NCBI GenBank assembly: GCA_948099385.1
Contig: CANUEZ040000014.1
Span: 3,410,001-3,474,000 of the forward strand
Direction: 5' to 3'
Length of the DNA: 64,000 nucleotides
Source: Fasciola hepatica
Lineage: Eukaryota > Platyhelminthes > Trematoda > Plagiorchiida > Fasciolidae
Shown here in pieces: positions 1 to 13,469 of this stretch. Under the pieces are notes generated by a model. The model ran no database searches, had not been told where the DNA came from, and worked only from the letters and a program-made list of their open reading frames with translations. The position numbers were made by a program, and so were the translations under genes. The number at the start of each line of letters is the position of its first letter. The first letter of the stretch is position 1.

Positions 1-2490
1 CTTCTAGCTTAGGAACTCAGAACTTCGAGCTAGTACGTCAAGATAAACAAGGTCATACAATTTCGATAGCCAGCAGATCGCAGCAGAACTAACATTACCG
101 ATATTAAGTTCTACAGAACTTTTTATTTCGGACTTGTATTGTGGTATACTGCAAAAATGTTCAGGAAAGGGTAACTAATTACGAAGAAACAAATTCCTAT
201 CCTTATTTTGTATTCAGTAGCAATTTCCAGCTTTTAGCATCCCCGTAGACAAGAGTTAATACGAACAATAGCGATCAACAGGGGTCAAACTTTTGCTCCA
301 CTAATTACCAGTCATTCTTCTCCGTGTAAAGTATCAGTCAATGTGGCAGTCTCCGTAGTCACAGATGAACGTTTTCCTCAAAAGCCGCATACCAGCTTTT
401 AAAGAAAGTTACCTACCGCATACGGATATCGTTATTTTTGTGAACACTGTGCGCGCTCAATCTAAAGAGCCAGCTTTCTTTTGAATAATTTTGAAATTTT
501 GACGATTCAGAAACCTTCTTTTTGGTACCTAAGACACAAGAATAGCTGACTTTTGGGCTTCTCATTTCTTTGCGTTTGTTGTACAAATCAAAAAACGTCT
601 AGTGCGAAATTCTAAAAGGTAGTTTTCTGCCAAAAACGATTACCATCGATACGACATAATGCTAAATGAATGTTTTCCGATTTTTGCAGTTTCCTAATAG
701 TGATCAACAATGTTGCGAATCTAAAACGAGGTAAAAGGTTCTGCAACAAATTTCTGATTAACGCTTCATAATTCCAAAATACTTCTCAAATTAACTTCCG
801 GTTGGCTAAAAAAAGGATTTATAGTTCAGTACTGAAGACTATGATCAATTCATATGGTATCGTTGATTCGTTACATTTCAACTCGTTTTTTACATCAAAT
901 TCACAGAATAAAATGTATTTTGTATAAGATATCCCCCCCTCGAAATCTATACAAAGTTAAACTGTTTCTTCCACTGCACCAAGCAAAAGCTTTTTTTGGT
1001 AGCGAACGTTTTCACTTCTTATGTAACAAATAACAGGGGGCTTTACTGAGAATGAGGACTACGCGCGTTACTCATTTTGTGACTTTGTATGATTGGAATT
1101 TCGTTTTTTGTAAGTGACTGACCAATTTGGAGTTGCTCAGTCTGTCCGCAAAAGAGACTTCCCCTTCTGAATAAGCAATCAGATCGATGTTGTTCGCGCC
1201 TGTATACGCGCCTTTGTAATGAATCTTATTGCCTGAACCTTGAGCATCACACAGTTCACACCATCCACGTGTGTCGACTTGACCGGACCGGTTGACGTGC
1301 AGCGTCATCTCCCTCCCCCGAAGGAACTTTATAGATGCCTAGCTAAACCCCTTTAAGATTGCATATCTCTGGATAGAACCAGAGTGGTCGACAAAAGTCT
1401 TGGCGATTCTTGCATCTAAACTGGGATTGTTGGTTGGGTGGATACGGTTTCTACCCACGTCCTCAACCACCGTTGCGTTTTGCTGTAGGTAGAGGTTGTG
1501 AATTTGATTTAAATCTGAGTCTTTCAGGTTGGAATAAATTCTCCGAACAAAATCTCTTCTGCTTCTGGCTAGGATATCCTATAGAAAATTTCTACCTTTT
1601 ACAAACCGTGAGATATTGCATGTGACAATATCTTTTCATGATAGAACATGGCTCACACGTAACGTATTACCTGAAAACTCCGTATTAAATGATCGGCAGA
1701 GTGTCAGTAACCGTAACTTTCCAAGTTACAATATTTAGCAGGGTAGCTAAACTACCGTGGGCTTGTTCGAATGAGAAGTGAACTTGCCCAAAAATGGTTC
1801 AGATTATCCTAACGATATGGAGAAATTGTTTTTGCTCGTTCACGGTGTTTTTTTTCACTACCTGACATTTATATGACCTTTCATATTTGGATCTCTGCTG
1901 ATCTCGACTATTAATTTCATTTCCGGGTAAACAATAATCACAGAGAACCACCAGAAAAAAAGCTTTTTTTCTTAGACTACAAAATAAAAGGCTAGTCACA
2001 AAGAACTAACTTGAAGACATAAAAATAAAGTCACTACAGAATTGCATTCATTTCCGTGTAACCCCTGCTAATTGGACATGTTAAGTACAAACAACTTGTC
2101 ATTAACATGAACTCTGGGTTGCTGAGCCTAACGTTTAAAGCGCAAACGGTTCATTGCCTCCCGAAGTGACGTCATCAGCGCTTAAGTGGTGATTTCATCT
2201 CGACTTGGTGATTTGATTTTTATAACTGCATAGCCAAGCTCTACATTCAAGGCCCGATGACTGTCAGCAACGGAATTTACAAACGGTACGAGCAATCAAA
2301 GGTATAGAGAGACAGCTCATCGTAGGAGTCCATTTCTGCACAAATTATAAACTGTGCTCGCCTAAGGCCAGAGATGGAGTATTAATGTATAACTGAACAA
2401 ATAACTGAATAATCTTTTTTCAATTTCCTCACTTAATTTACGACAAAATACAGCACACTGGATGGGGATCGCCCTCAACTGATGACTTTC
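1..2490. other. Non-coding, no gene recognised
   Basis: Low-GC sequence with only short open frames in all six frames. I see no protein motif, RNA gene or clear repeat. It could be upstream intron of the channel gene whose first visible exon lies at 22015, or intergenic DNA. Confidence 0.5.
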
Positions 2491-2497
2491 AAATGGT

Positions 2498-2580
2498 GGA
2501 GTGACAGCTGACGGCAGGAATCGAACTCGGGACGCCAAGGTCTAATGTCCATAACGGTGGCCGTTTCATCACAGTTGATC
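2498..2580 (-). repeat. tRNA-derived SINE-like fragment
   Basis: Read on the minus strand, 2517-2528 gives a near-consensus Pol III B box (GAGTTCGATTCC). It is preceded by a degenerate tRNA-like body containing CCACCGTTATGGACATTAG. The body aligns loosely with the plus-strand fragment near 9634-9700 (shared ACCACC, CATTAG, a GTC-x-C run, GTTCGATTCC and an AG-TGT tail). The two are therefore probably copies of one SINE family rather than functional tRNA genes. No complete acceptor stem is visible and the A box is weak. Confidence 0.45.
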
Positions 2581-2589
2581 ATCATATCC

Positions 2590-5500
2590 GTCTGTGTTGA
2601 AGCGAAAAAAAGGCCAAGGGAAGCTAGTCCAGATATTCTGCCTATTGTTTCATAACACTCTTGTTCCTTCCGCCTAGGTACTAGTCCCAGTAGATAAGGG
2701 GAAGGTAATCAACTTAGCGGATAGCTCCTATCGAGCCTGAAGAAACGAACTGCCAAAGGTTCAAAGATTTGTTTAATTATTAATGCAGCCTTTATAGTCC
2801 CTGATGAATTATTCAGTCCTAACTCGCAGCTGGTACAATCAGTCAATTTGTTTTCCTAGTCGCACTGGTCGCATGGTAGATGCGGTAGGAAGACTAACAT
2901 TGGCAACTGAATCTAAAGATGATGGCACACGATCGAAAGGAAATTTATGGTAAACCAAAAGATTAAAATGGTTTGGCTAGCCTGCAGATTGCATACGGCA
3001 CCAGAAAGTAGATAACGACCGAGTGAGTTTTCCTATATCATCGAACTTCACTGACCCTAATAAATACTTTTCGTCCACCTTGGTCAGAATCAGAAAAAAG
3101 AAATTCACCAAAGTTGCATTCGTTATTTTTCTTTACATCATACACGAAGTTAGGGCTGTGAACCCCTGACAGTTAGTCTTAAAGCTGTTTGCTGACCCTT
3201 TCGACTAAATGATCGAAACAGCCTAACCAAAAATGGCAAGAAAATTACTATGCAAGTCAATTAGAACCAATGGACTCTTTTATGCGGAGGATGTTGCGCG
3301 AATTTTCAGCACATCGTGATTTACAAAGAAATCCAAAAGGAAAGCGTCTGGACTTTTCAAAAAGCGCAGCGAAATGCATTGGAGGGAAAGAAAGTGGTAC
3401 ATGCGGTTGGATTATTGATGAAGATGAATAACGAAACAGTTGACAAATTGGACGCGGTCTACGAGTAAGCCCACTGTTATTCTGACATGTATACGGTATC
3501 CTATGCATTCGACTTACTGTAATAAACCAATGTAATTCAGTAACTGTTCATTGATGAAAATAACAAATGGATCTTCGGATATAAGGTTGAAGAAACAACG
3601 CATTGCGTACACCCGAGGAAATTTCGTTCTATCATCCATATACGATGCCATACTACTTAAATCAGAAAGGACACATCAGTTTAGGATCAACTTGGGTATG
3701 GTGATAAACCTGTTTTAACTGTTTTGTTCCAATGCATGAGTAGTGTATGCAATAATGATGTCAGCGATTTACTGAACATTTTATACCCCTCGAAACACGA
3801 ACACCCAGGACCTAAAGCACCTACACTCACTCACATCATCGCTTCATACACTTTAGATCAGTCAGTTCAACTCTGAGTTACCACTTCCGTCCTGAACCAA
3901 CTACTTTTTAACAGAATAATTCCACATGATCAGCCGCTTTGTGTTGATCTGCTATCGGTAAACCAGTGTTTTTCTGGTTTAGTTAACTCTGCGGAGTTCA
4001 GTCACGGTTATTTTGTGGATTTCTTTTAGAAGAGATAATCTTCAACGCGCAATAAAAGAAGCCTGCTGCATTCTCATTCTTTGTAAGTTCGCATGAGAAA
4101 CTTTTCCCCTGTACCGAATGGTGTTAAAAGTGCTGTTGCGCATCCGGTCCTTTTTACAGTGTCATTCAGAGTGCTGATCGATAGCTTATTTGACCTTTTT
4201 TGAGCTTTTGGCTTCCAAACATGACACAATATATGCTTATGATATAATTGATTAGATAATATGGAGTTTCAATGCATGAAGTGCATCTCGGACAATTTAC
4301 TTGTTTTGATCCATTTCTGATATTCAATTCAGTTGTGACATTTGCTTAGTTTGGCTTCCCTCGAACTCCTTGACTATTTCCCTTACTGTTAAAAACAGGG
4401 GGCATAAAAGACAAAGTTTCAACTACCACCAGTTAACTGATGTTAACGAAATGTATTGGATACAAACATTTATTCCATTTCTCCAGTTTGTATCCAGATA
4501 ACACTTGGAAACTTTCTTTAGGCAGTATGTCAAGTTTTTGGCACTGTTGCACATTTTGTTAAACTCTAGCTGACATCATATTTTTCGAAATTAACCAACT
4601 ACCAGCGTGCAACTTTTTGACCTATTCCGATCTTCCACGAGCTCTTTCGCTATCATTTCTTTCACGGTGGATGCATAGGTATTCTCAGTTCCCTCTTCTT
4701 TCAATGAGTTTGTCACAAAAAGCGAGTTCACTGTCGCGTCCTCAGATAATATAGCGTTCTACATATGTGCTTTTTACGCTTTTACTTCTTTCTAGGAGAC
4801 ACACAATTGGTCGACACATAAGTATTAAGAATGACTCATAGTAGTGGCTCATATTCAGCAATGGTGAGGACTATCTGGGATGAATTTCACTTTCACAGCC
4901 TTGGCATGTACTCATATGCCTCACTTTACTAGTTCTGAACTTCTAAGCATTAGATAAACTTACCGTGACAGCCAAAGTTACCCAGTTTCCGTTGTCAAGG
5001 TATCATATTACAGCTTACGTGAATAATTGATAGTTACACCTTTTTCCATATTTCAGTCTTGTGTTTGGGCATGATATGGCCAATTCGGGGAAGGAATATT
5101 GAATTGAAAGCTAGTGATTTCTCAAATGAATTTTGACAACAATGTGAACTTCCAATAAGCAACGGAGCATTAGAGATGATCGCCAAACGGCATGTAAATC
5201 AGTCAAATGTAAGCTCGTCAAACCTACGTGGCAACACCGTAGACCGTGATGATTAAACTGTTGCATGCATCGATTTTTCACTTAAGCAATAGATTATATC
5301 ATTCCATGTACCTTGGCTGTGGTTCGAACATCACGCTTGAACACGGTGTGCAGCTGCCCGCATCTCTTTACTACATGATGTAGTAAACTCATTGTTGGAA
5401 TTTGTCCTCGTCGTTTTCCGAGCCCTAAAATTAATACAAAACGGTTATGTGCTGAACCATGCAGTATTAACACTCAACTCACCATTGGAAATCATGGAAG

Positions 5501-8500
5501 CAATGTACAGATACTGTCCAAACTGGAATGAAAAAATATTCTTTTGTTATGGACTTCACATACGTAATTTTCTCGTGCAGTACTAAACCAAGATTGGAAA
5601 TATAGCATTTTTGATAACAGAATGTTGTCCACGTTAGCCCTGTGATATTCTGTGAGCAGTTCAAATTGCATTATTGTGGTTAACATGAATTATTTGGCCG
5701 ATGCTTGGCAGAATAATTTATAAATCCACGAAAGTCTAATTTGTCGCATATAATTTTCGCCATGGAGGCACAAATACAGATCCTGCAGGGAGCAGTTTCA
5801 TTTGTGAAGGTGTCAATTATATTTCTGCCTAGCAGAAATAGTTCTATCATCTGGTGATTTATTTGCAATTTCACGGCTAATGATAGGCTCAAAAGAAGAA
5901 AGTGGTTGACTTTTCTGGAATAGATGACCTTGTAAACTGGAGTAATAGGCGTTTCACGAAATGTCTTTTCCTCACGACGATGAAGAAAAGTTTATTCACG
6001 ACAGGAAATTTTCAAAACTCTAGTAAATCTGGAAGTAATAAGGTCTAATAACACATTTTGTAAATTTTTCTTCAAAAATGTGTTCAGAATTTTCCCGTAA
6101 AAGAATAAGCCTTTTTCACACACCATTCATGCAAAAAATGATATCATAACAAGATGCGGTGAGCAAAACACCTATACAATGGACTTGGATAACGGCATTT
6201 TACGGATTTTGATTCTCAGAGTACTTGCATGTGAATTCTTACACGTCATCGCGAGGAACAGTGCAGCAAAGTGAACGGCTTTATCTTTTGGACGATCAAA
6301 AGCCAGCACGATATACCTAATAAGGGTGGTTTCTTGTTGCAATTGAGAAGAAATTAAAATTTCATGGTGTCCTGTTTTGCCTTTCGATTTACTTTCCCGT
6401 GTTCTACAGTGAGAACTGACAGCTTGAAAGAACGGTATCTATGATACGTAATTCAGAAAGAAAGTCATCCTAGCGACTGTTAATTTGTAAAACTCATTAC
6501 GCTGGTTGATGAGGTGGAATGGATCATAACCATCCAAATGTGTGTATTGTAATATACGACGATATTAACGATAAATAATCCATTCGGGTAAAACAATAAG
6601 TTTTTCCAGTCTGTTTGATCAGACTTTTTTGTAGGAGAATTTCTTTGCTGCCAGGTGGTGCATCCCATGGAGTTGTTAATATTATTGGCGTGCAAATGTC
6701 CATTTATCTGTTATATGATTCTACAGTAGCGAAACAGTAAAAAATCATAAGGTCCAATTACATCGATCATCCCACAAAAGCTCTGATTTGATTATGTCCG
6801 CGGGGATTCTAGAGGTTGGCGAAATAAGCAGATACACTTTCCTCAAACTGACATAAAAAGTGGTGTCAGGTTGTAACGTATTATGTCTGGAACACATTAA
6901 TTCCAAAAACCACACTTTCATCCGAAGTTTGACAATACCTGTACGTCCGATTCATCCTCGGTCGGGTTCATCAACAGAGCATAACCGCTAGGCTTCAACC
7001 GGTGCGGAACCTGTGTGGCTCGTCTATAGTTTGATGCACAGTGCTGATGATTTTGAACAAATGCAGGAAGCAGTTTTATGGTCCTTCTATTGTTTTTAAT
7101 GAGCAATCATATTATATTCAGATCAAATCCACCATCTATATTGATGAAGTGACCCTTTTCAGTAGACGGAAAGTAAGAGAGGACCTTTATTTCACTTGGG
7201 CTACTATAAAGAAGACTTTCATCATAGACGTCTATCACTGGGCGGGCAATGAATTCTTACCTGTCAAAATTCAGTGACTGAAAGACGCTATTTCATCTAG
7301 CACGGGTGCGGAATATTCTGCTCGGAGCACCAACCCAAATAAAAAATAGAGTTGACATAAGGATTTTCCAATAGTACGTGCTCATTTCTTTGAAATTTGT
7401 CCAAAGTCTCACCACATGCTTCTTTAACGGCGACACACCGTAGGACGATAAACGTTCACTACAGAATACATAAGGATTGAGTCTGAAATTACCCACTACC
7501 GGCTATTTTATTTAGTTCCGCATAAAAAAATTTTTCTAAAACAAAGAAATATGTTTCCAGTAGATACATGTCCCCGAAATGAAAATTCTTATTTGTAATT
7601 AACTGTTCATTGTATCCGCAGTAGGCGGTCCATCGAATCATCTACGATGGGATGATCTAGCCTTACCGGTATGTGAGCTTGGAGGGTCATATTCCTACTC
7701 CCGGGCATCTTTTGCTGTGTATATGAAATGGTGATTTACGCAAAAGTGCTCATCCATTGGGCCCAACCTCGTCGATTGCTGCTGGGTGAACTGTAACAGA
7801 AAAACTGTTCAGTCCAAGGCAACTTGATAAAACCTACTAATAGACGTAAAAGTATAGTCATTATATTTGAGTTGAGGATATGCTAGCTTTAACCGTTATC
7901 CTACCCTTTAAGATTTGTCATTCCCAGACAAGCAGCTTCCCAGGTCTGCAAGAATAAAAAGGATACTTGACAAATAAATCCCCATAGTTTTTAACGTAAA
8001 GACAAAAAATGCACATTTGAGATCTACATACGGGAAGGTGCTAGACAATCAGTTCGCCTAAACCAGGCTAACCTCGCGGTCGGCCTAGGGTCGTTATCAC
8101 ATTTAAACAGCAGCAACTGCAATAGCAACTCAGTAATCATACTTTGTGCATTGTTTGTTATCTGTTTCTCTGGTTTCGTCTTGTTTAACTCCCACGAAAC
8201 ATATTGTTTTCCCCCAGTTATATATGGATTCACAAACCATCCTGTTTGAACTACCTAGTAAGTTTCTGGCATTTCCACGAGCTCCATTTGATTCCGCGGC
8301 ACTCTTCAATCTCTTACGGTAGATAATATTTTGAGTGATCAAAATGGTATGGCACAAGATGGGCTTTATACACCGAAACGATAACATTGTCTTTGCAGCA
8401 GTGAAATTTAGCATAAAAATCAGCAAGCCCTAACCACAGACATATACAAATCTCATGATTAGTTGTATTTCACCCGCTCCCAGGCAAGAAATGCGTGTTT

Positions 8501-9620
8501 GATGTATGTTGCATGGAGTTTCTTTCCGTACCCTACACCACTTAGTTTGAAATAGAAATTCTTAAATCACTGAAAGTGGGTTTGTTGAATCAGATGGTTA
8601 CACTGAGGATCGAAAATTGGCTACTTACTTCATCGAAATTGCAATATTATTTATTTTTTCGTTTATCGACTTTGTTATTGTCGCTACTGTTGTCCTTGTT
8701 TTCTTTGCTGTACGCTGAAAATCATCCACTTGTCTGAAAGTGACATAACCTCCCACGTGCCAGTGACAGACATTTGTAGTGAGTAGCAAAAGCCGGCTAC
8801 ACGTTTTATACCCTACTTCTAAAACTCATTGGAAAACAACATAGTAGTTACTATTAAACCAACTGGTTGGAAAAGACAACGCAATACTTGTACTCGTATT
8901 ACATGCCCTAGGAAGCTAGTTCGGTAAAAAAAAAACAGAAATTCGTCTACTAACTAATTTTGCTTGAACGATATGATCGTTTGTGCTTTCAATGACATGC
9001 ACTGTATAATGATCCTCGTGGTTCATTCGTGTATTCACCAGCCGTATCCACTGATCAGTTCTCTGGCCTTGAATAGAACATTGACTTTAGCGCAACAACT
9101 ATTACCTCAGCCTTGACAGAATCGAACGTATGTATAATTCAACCGTGAAACATGTACTGAGTTTGCCAAATCATTCAAAAACAGGACTAAGTCCGGTGAT
9201 ACTGAAAGCATCGTTTTCTCGGCCATAGCTTAAATCAAAGCCACCTTAGCTGGGACTACTTACTCTCGGCCTTCGGTTTGGGGGTAAGCACAAGAAAAGC
9301 ATGGCAGAGTGACTCGGAGAGGAACATTTTGTAGTTTTTTTGAAGTACAAAAGACACGAGAAGCCGAGAGGAAGTAAATAAAATTAAGGGCGCAAGTTAA
9401 TTTTCCCTTACCGGTGTCATTCTGGCTCATCATTCCATCAATTAATTCTACAGATTTATCAAAACTTTTTTTAGATCTCTTTTAACAGTTTGACGTTGGC
9501 CCCATAGGAAAGAAACCGACGAGGTTAATCCAGCGGTAGAAACCAGAACAGCTGTGGTGAGTTATAAGAATGAGGATTCGTGCGTCATTGGATATTTACT
9601 CGCCCGATTCGTGACCAACT
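2590..9620. other. Non-coding, no gene recognised
   Basis: Seven kilobases of AT-leaning sequence with scattered open frames under 100 codons, none with a recognisable motif. I looked for the missing DEG/ENaC N-terminal exon (the conserved FP-x-V/I-T-x-CN signature after the first membrane helix) and did not find it. Confidence 0.5.
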
Positions 9621-9629
9621 GGCCATACT

Positions 9630-9705
9630 ATAATAGTCCAGCCGGAAGAGTAACCACCCATTAGCCGGAAGGTCGCCGGTTCGATTCCGGCTCACAGTGT
9701 AGACC
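9630..9705 (+). repeat. tRNA-derived SINE-like fragment
   Basis: An A-box-like run (TAGTCCAGCCGG, 9634-9645) is followed 32 bases later by a consensus B box (GGTTCGATTCC, 9678-9688) flanked by CCGG and CCGGC, which can form a T stem. The 5' and 3' ends do not pair as an acceptor stem, so a tRNA-derived repeat is more likely than a functional tRNA. It resembles the minus-strand fragment near 2.5 kb. Confidence 0.5.
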
Positions 9706-9709
9706 TTGG

Positions 9710-12700
9710 GTGTGAAAAGCGCAAATGTGTTTTCTATTATGTATATTGATAGTTTGTAGATGATTACCAGTTTGAATCAACGATAATGAACCATATAAAG
9801 TACATTATCAAATAAACTTAGATTTTCGAACTTTAGCTCTTCTGTAGCATCCGTTTGTCGCCCTGCTGATCGATTTTTTACAAACGTTTTGTCTAAAACA
9901 AGTTATAACAGCAGTTTACCATCAGTGAGTCTTTAAGTAGTTAAAAAAGGCTGAATTTTTGACATTTCCGTTTCGGTCTTCAAGTAAATAGCTCCTTTTT
10001 ATATTACAAACTGACTAAAATCTTGCAACATTTATCTCATTCCGACAATGTTATACAAACAAGAGCATTCATAAATTTATGATTTTGCTACTTTTTAAAA
10101 TATAACCTTTTCCCTTGTGTCAATATTTATTCGAAAAGCTCTTCAAAGCAGCAATAAGATGTAATCGTCGAAGAAATTTCCTCCATCCGGGAAAGCTCTA
10201 AGGAGAACCAAATACTTTCTCCTACATGCCAGTTTTCAGTAAGACTCTTTCAAAAGTCTATTGTGGACTACTACGAGGTAAACAAGTGTAGAATATAATA
10301 AACTTTTTAGTTGATAATCCTATTCCTTTGGGTTGCGTGATTCAGTTTTGTGAATAACGAGATGGATATAATATTTTTTGACATAAGTGCTTTTGGTACC
10401 TTCTTTTCGGCTGGAAGGAAGGCAGACAACGAGTTGACTTGCAATCATTTCCAACTGGAATGTGTGAGCTTTTTACGTAGTACTGCTCTGTCCATTAGTG
10501 GAATCCAATAGCATTTTGTCTCTCCAATATCGACTGTCCGAGAACAATGATCTCGAACCGAATACCGGCCAATCAAGGGTCATCCGAGGATAATGCAAAA
10601 CGATTTGTTTCCTGTCAGTATTCTGACTTCTAATTCGGATGAAATGATTTGCAAACCTGTGTCCCTGTGAACAGTTGTACTGGGTAACTATGGCGCTGTC
10701 TATTGCATACTTTTCTACGTTGACTGAAAGTGGTCTTTGCAACAGTGACAAATGTCCTGGATATCATCCTATGGTATAACTCAAACGAACTCAAAAGCTT
10801 CACATCGCTTGGATATTAGGAGCAATAACAAGTGGATGAGCAGGATAGATAAATAAAATTAGAGTGAATATATAGGCGAGTGTGAGTGGCACGCCCCGCC
10901 ATAGAGCACATATCTCCAGCTAATGAGTAAGTGAGTAATGGGAACGTTGCAAGGATGGTTTTCAATACGTTCAAAACGGTTTCGCTTAACTATGAACGTT
11001 TTCATAGATTTCCGTCAGTTCGACAACTGGTCCCTTCGCTGATCTTTCGGCTGTTACATCCCTCAGCAAACAACACACAATAACGACTTCTAATTGTGAA
11101 CATGTGTAGCAATTTTACTAGAGAGTTGAATACTTTAATACGGAATATCCACTCTATTGAACCGGCCGTTGAAATCGTTGCTGTACTCCAAATACTGTAC
11201 CCATTATACGATTCGACCATCAGATCAACTCACTTCAGCTCAGCTCATTTAACCATCAAACTCGCACTTCAGTGATCTGGTCTTGGTTGCTACCTCGCGC
11301 TGTTGTCGATTCGATGCCAAAATGAATAGGACCATGAAGTGAAAAAGTCCAAAACAAAGTGGTAAGTGAAAACATGAAGACAGAGAAAAAGCTCGAATGC
11401 AGCAGCTCCGATAAAGGCAACAAGTACGAAAACCGATCTGACTGTTGCAGAGGACACTTGACCCCTGACAGACAATCGGTTGTCACGAAGGCATCACAGT
11501 TGGTCAAGGTTGGTAAAAGCCAAACCTGCCTTCTGTATGCATGACACCTCATCCGTTATTTGATCACTTGGTGAAATGAAGCTGAACAGGTAAAAAATAT
11601 GCTTGCTTTGGTCAGAGCTTCTGTTGACAAGATAAGTTTTAGTCTAGCTCCAACTCAGTCATGTAGCGGCATTTCCCACTTTGAAGATGAAAAAGGCATG
11701 TCGAACAAGGCTATACTTTTGTTTAGGCCATCTAGAAAAGGTGGCAACCTGCGTGGATCTGCACTCACGTGAACCAGTTCACGTTGTAACTATGTGTTGA
11801 AAGTTTCCATTTTTCCCTAAGATGATAAGTTTATTACGCGTGGAGAAAAACCGTAGACAGTTACGGGTAACACTTTACTGTTCTACGTAAATTCCTCGAG
11901 TATAAGTTGCATGCTAACAGTTACCTCCAACAAACACGTTTGATTCTGATTTTGCAACCAACATTCTGAAAATAGCTGGCTCCGTTTGTTTTTGAAGGAC
12001 AAAAAGCGGAAATAAACAGACAGATGTTCCCAGTGTTATAGTTAACTTATTACCCAAGCACATAAAAACACGTCTTGGTCTTCAAAAACAGATCAACTTG
12101 GAGTGCTTCATCGTTCTTCTTGACAACTGTTGCTTCACTTCCGTAGTAAATTTCCTGTGTATTCTTTTTCGGTATCCTTTAAATCCATATAGTTTGGTTG
12201 TTGTGCGTGGAACTAATTACCCAATTGAACAAGATGACAGTGTTTGTGATCATCACGAAAACCGGAAAACAGTGAACATATATATGAGTTCATTCAGTCA
12301 ACCGAAACACGAGACCAGCTACATCCGTTTGACTTCGTGAGCATTCGAAAGCACAACAAACAAACCCATCTCTTTTTATCTACTCCTTTCTGTAGCACAT
12401 TTATAAAACATCAAGTTCAAGCCCTTAAAAGTAAAAAGACAGACATGAGGAATCTGTTTTACAATCCAGTGTTTGTGAATCTGTCCAAAAATTTCATCTT
12501 AAACTTTCTTGCCAATAGAATTGCCTGAAATATATGGGAAAGTAAAAGCGCTTTGGGAATTTGGGAACCAAGACCCAACAAAGCGCACCTGCCAAGCATT
12601 TGGTAGGATGAAAAACTCAGTCAAATCTTCATGGTAAAATTTGAATTGTACCATGTCACTCTGTTGGTTACCATAGGATAGGTTCAAGAACACCATAATA

Positions 12701-13180
12701 TTTTTTATACCTAGTTTAAATACTCAGGTTGTCACGAAAATAACGGCGTAATTTTAACAGTCACTTGTATGACAAGCAGTCATTTGGGTCTAACCGTCAA
12801 TTGCTACAAACAACAATTTTGTATTGTGTCACTGAAATGACCGATCAAGCCCGAGCTCAAAGTGATAACATACGATGGTCAGATACGCAGCAACGACTAG
12901 AATTGAGTTTGTGATGCAAACACTGTAGTGTAGCTCAGATAACACCTAAATGGGAATCACGTTGTTTACATGATTGTTACCAAGTCCCATCTCAGACTTA
13001 GACTCTTGAAAAATGTTCACAAGTTATATTAATTTATGAGACAAGATTTTCGGGTGGTGGTGGTGAGTATTCCGGCCTCTTGAGAAACAACTGAGTTTCT
13101 GTAGATATCCATGCCGGGGGGTTTGGGTCGAATAGCACAACGTGTAGAGGTGAGATAGTTACACCTGGATAGGTCAGGCT
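9710..13180. other. Non-coding, no gene recognised
   Basis: No recognisable genes. The longest open frames are under 100 codons and overlap one another in several frames near 11.25-11.55 kb, as expected from chance. Confidence 0.5.
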
Positions 13181-13189
13181 TAAAGGGTG

Positions 13190-13460
13190 AGGAGAGTCGG
13201 CAAAGATTTCGTGACCGAAGTTTTTATGAGCAATTAGGTTTAGTTCATAAAAATTGGAAGGTTATTCATTCAATGGTACGAAAGATACCGGAATAATGAA
13301 CTGCATTCCTCGGAGAGAAGCTTAAGAATCTTTCTTCAGCAGGCCAGAAGAATAGCAGAAGGACAGTGGAGAACAGATAAACATTGATAAACAGAAAAGG
13401 AAATTGTTCTCTCCTTCACATCAACCTAATTTGCACTTTAGGACTGTGAGTGGATGCTCT
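13190..13460 (-). mobile_element. CR1-like retrotransposon fragment (reverse transcriptase C-terminus)
   Basis: On the minus strand around 13330-13375 the reading CSPLSFCYSSGLLKKDS matches, in order, CSPVTSPGLLKKDVI of the larger element at 18.4-21.5 kb. The flanking DNA (GGTGAGG...TCGGCAAAGATTTCGTG...TTTTTATGAGC) follows the corresponding part of that element. Stops and frame shifts break it up and only the thumb/C-terminal part remains. It is a dead, 5'-truncated relic of the same family. Confidence 0.6.
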
Positions 13461-13469
13461 CCTTAAAGG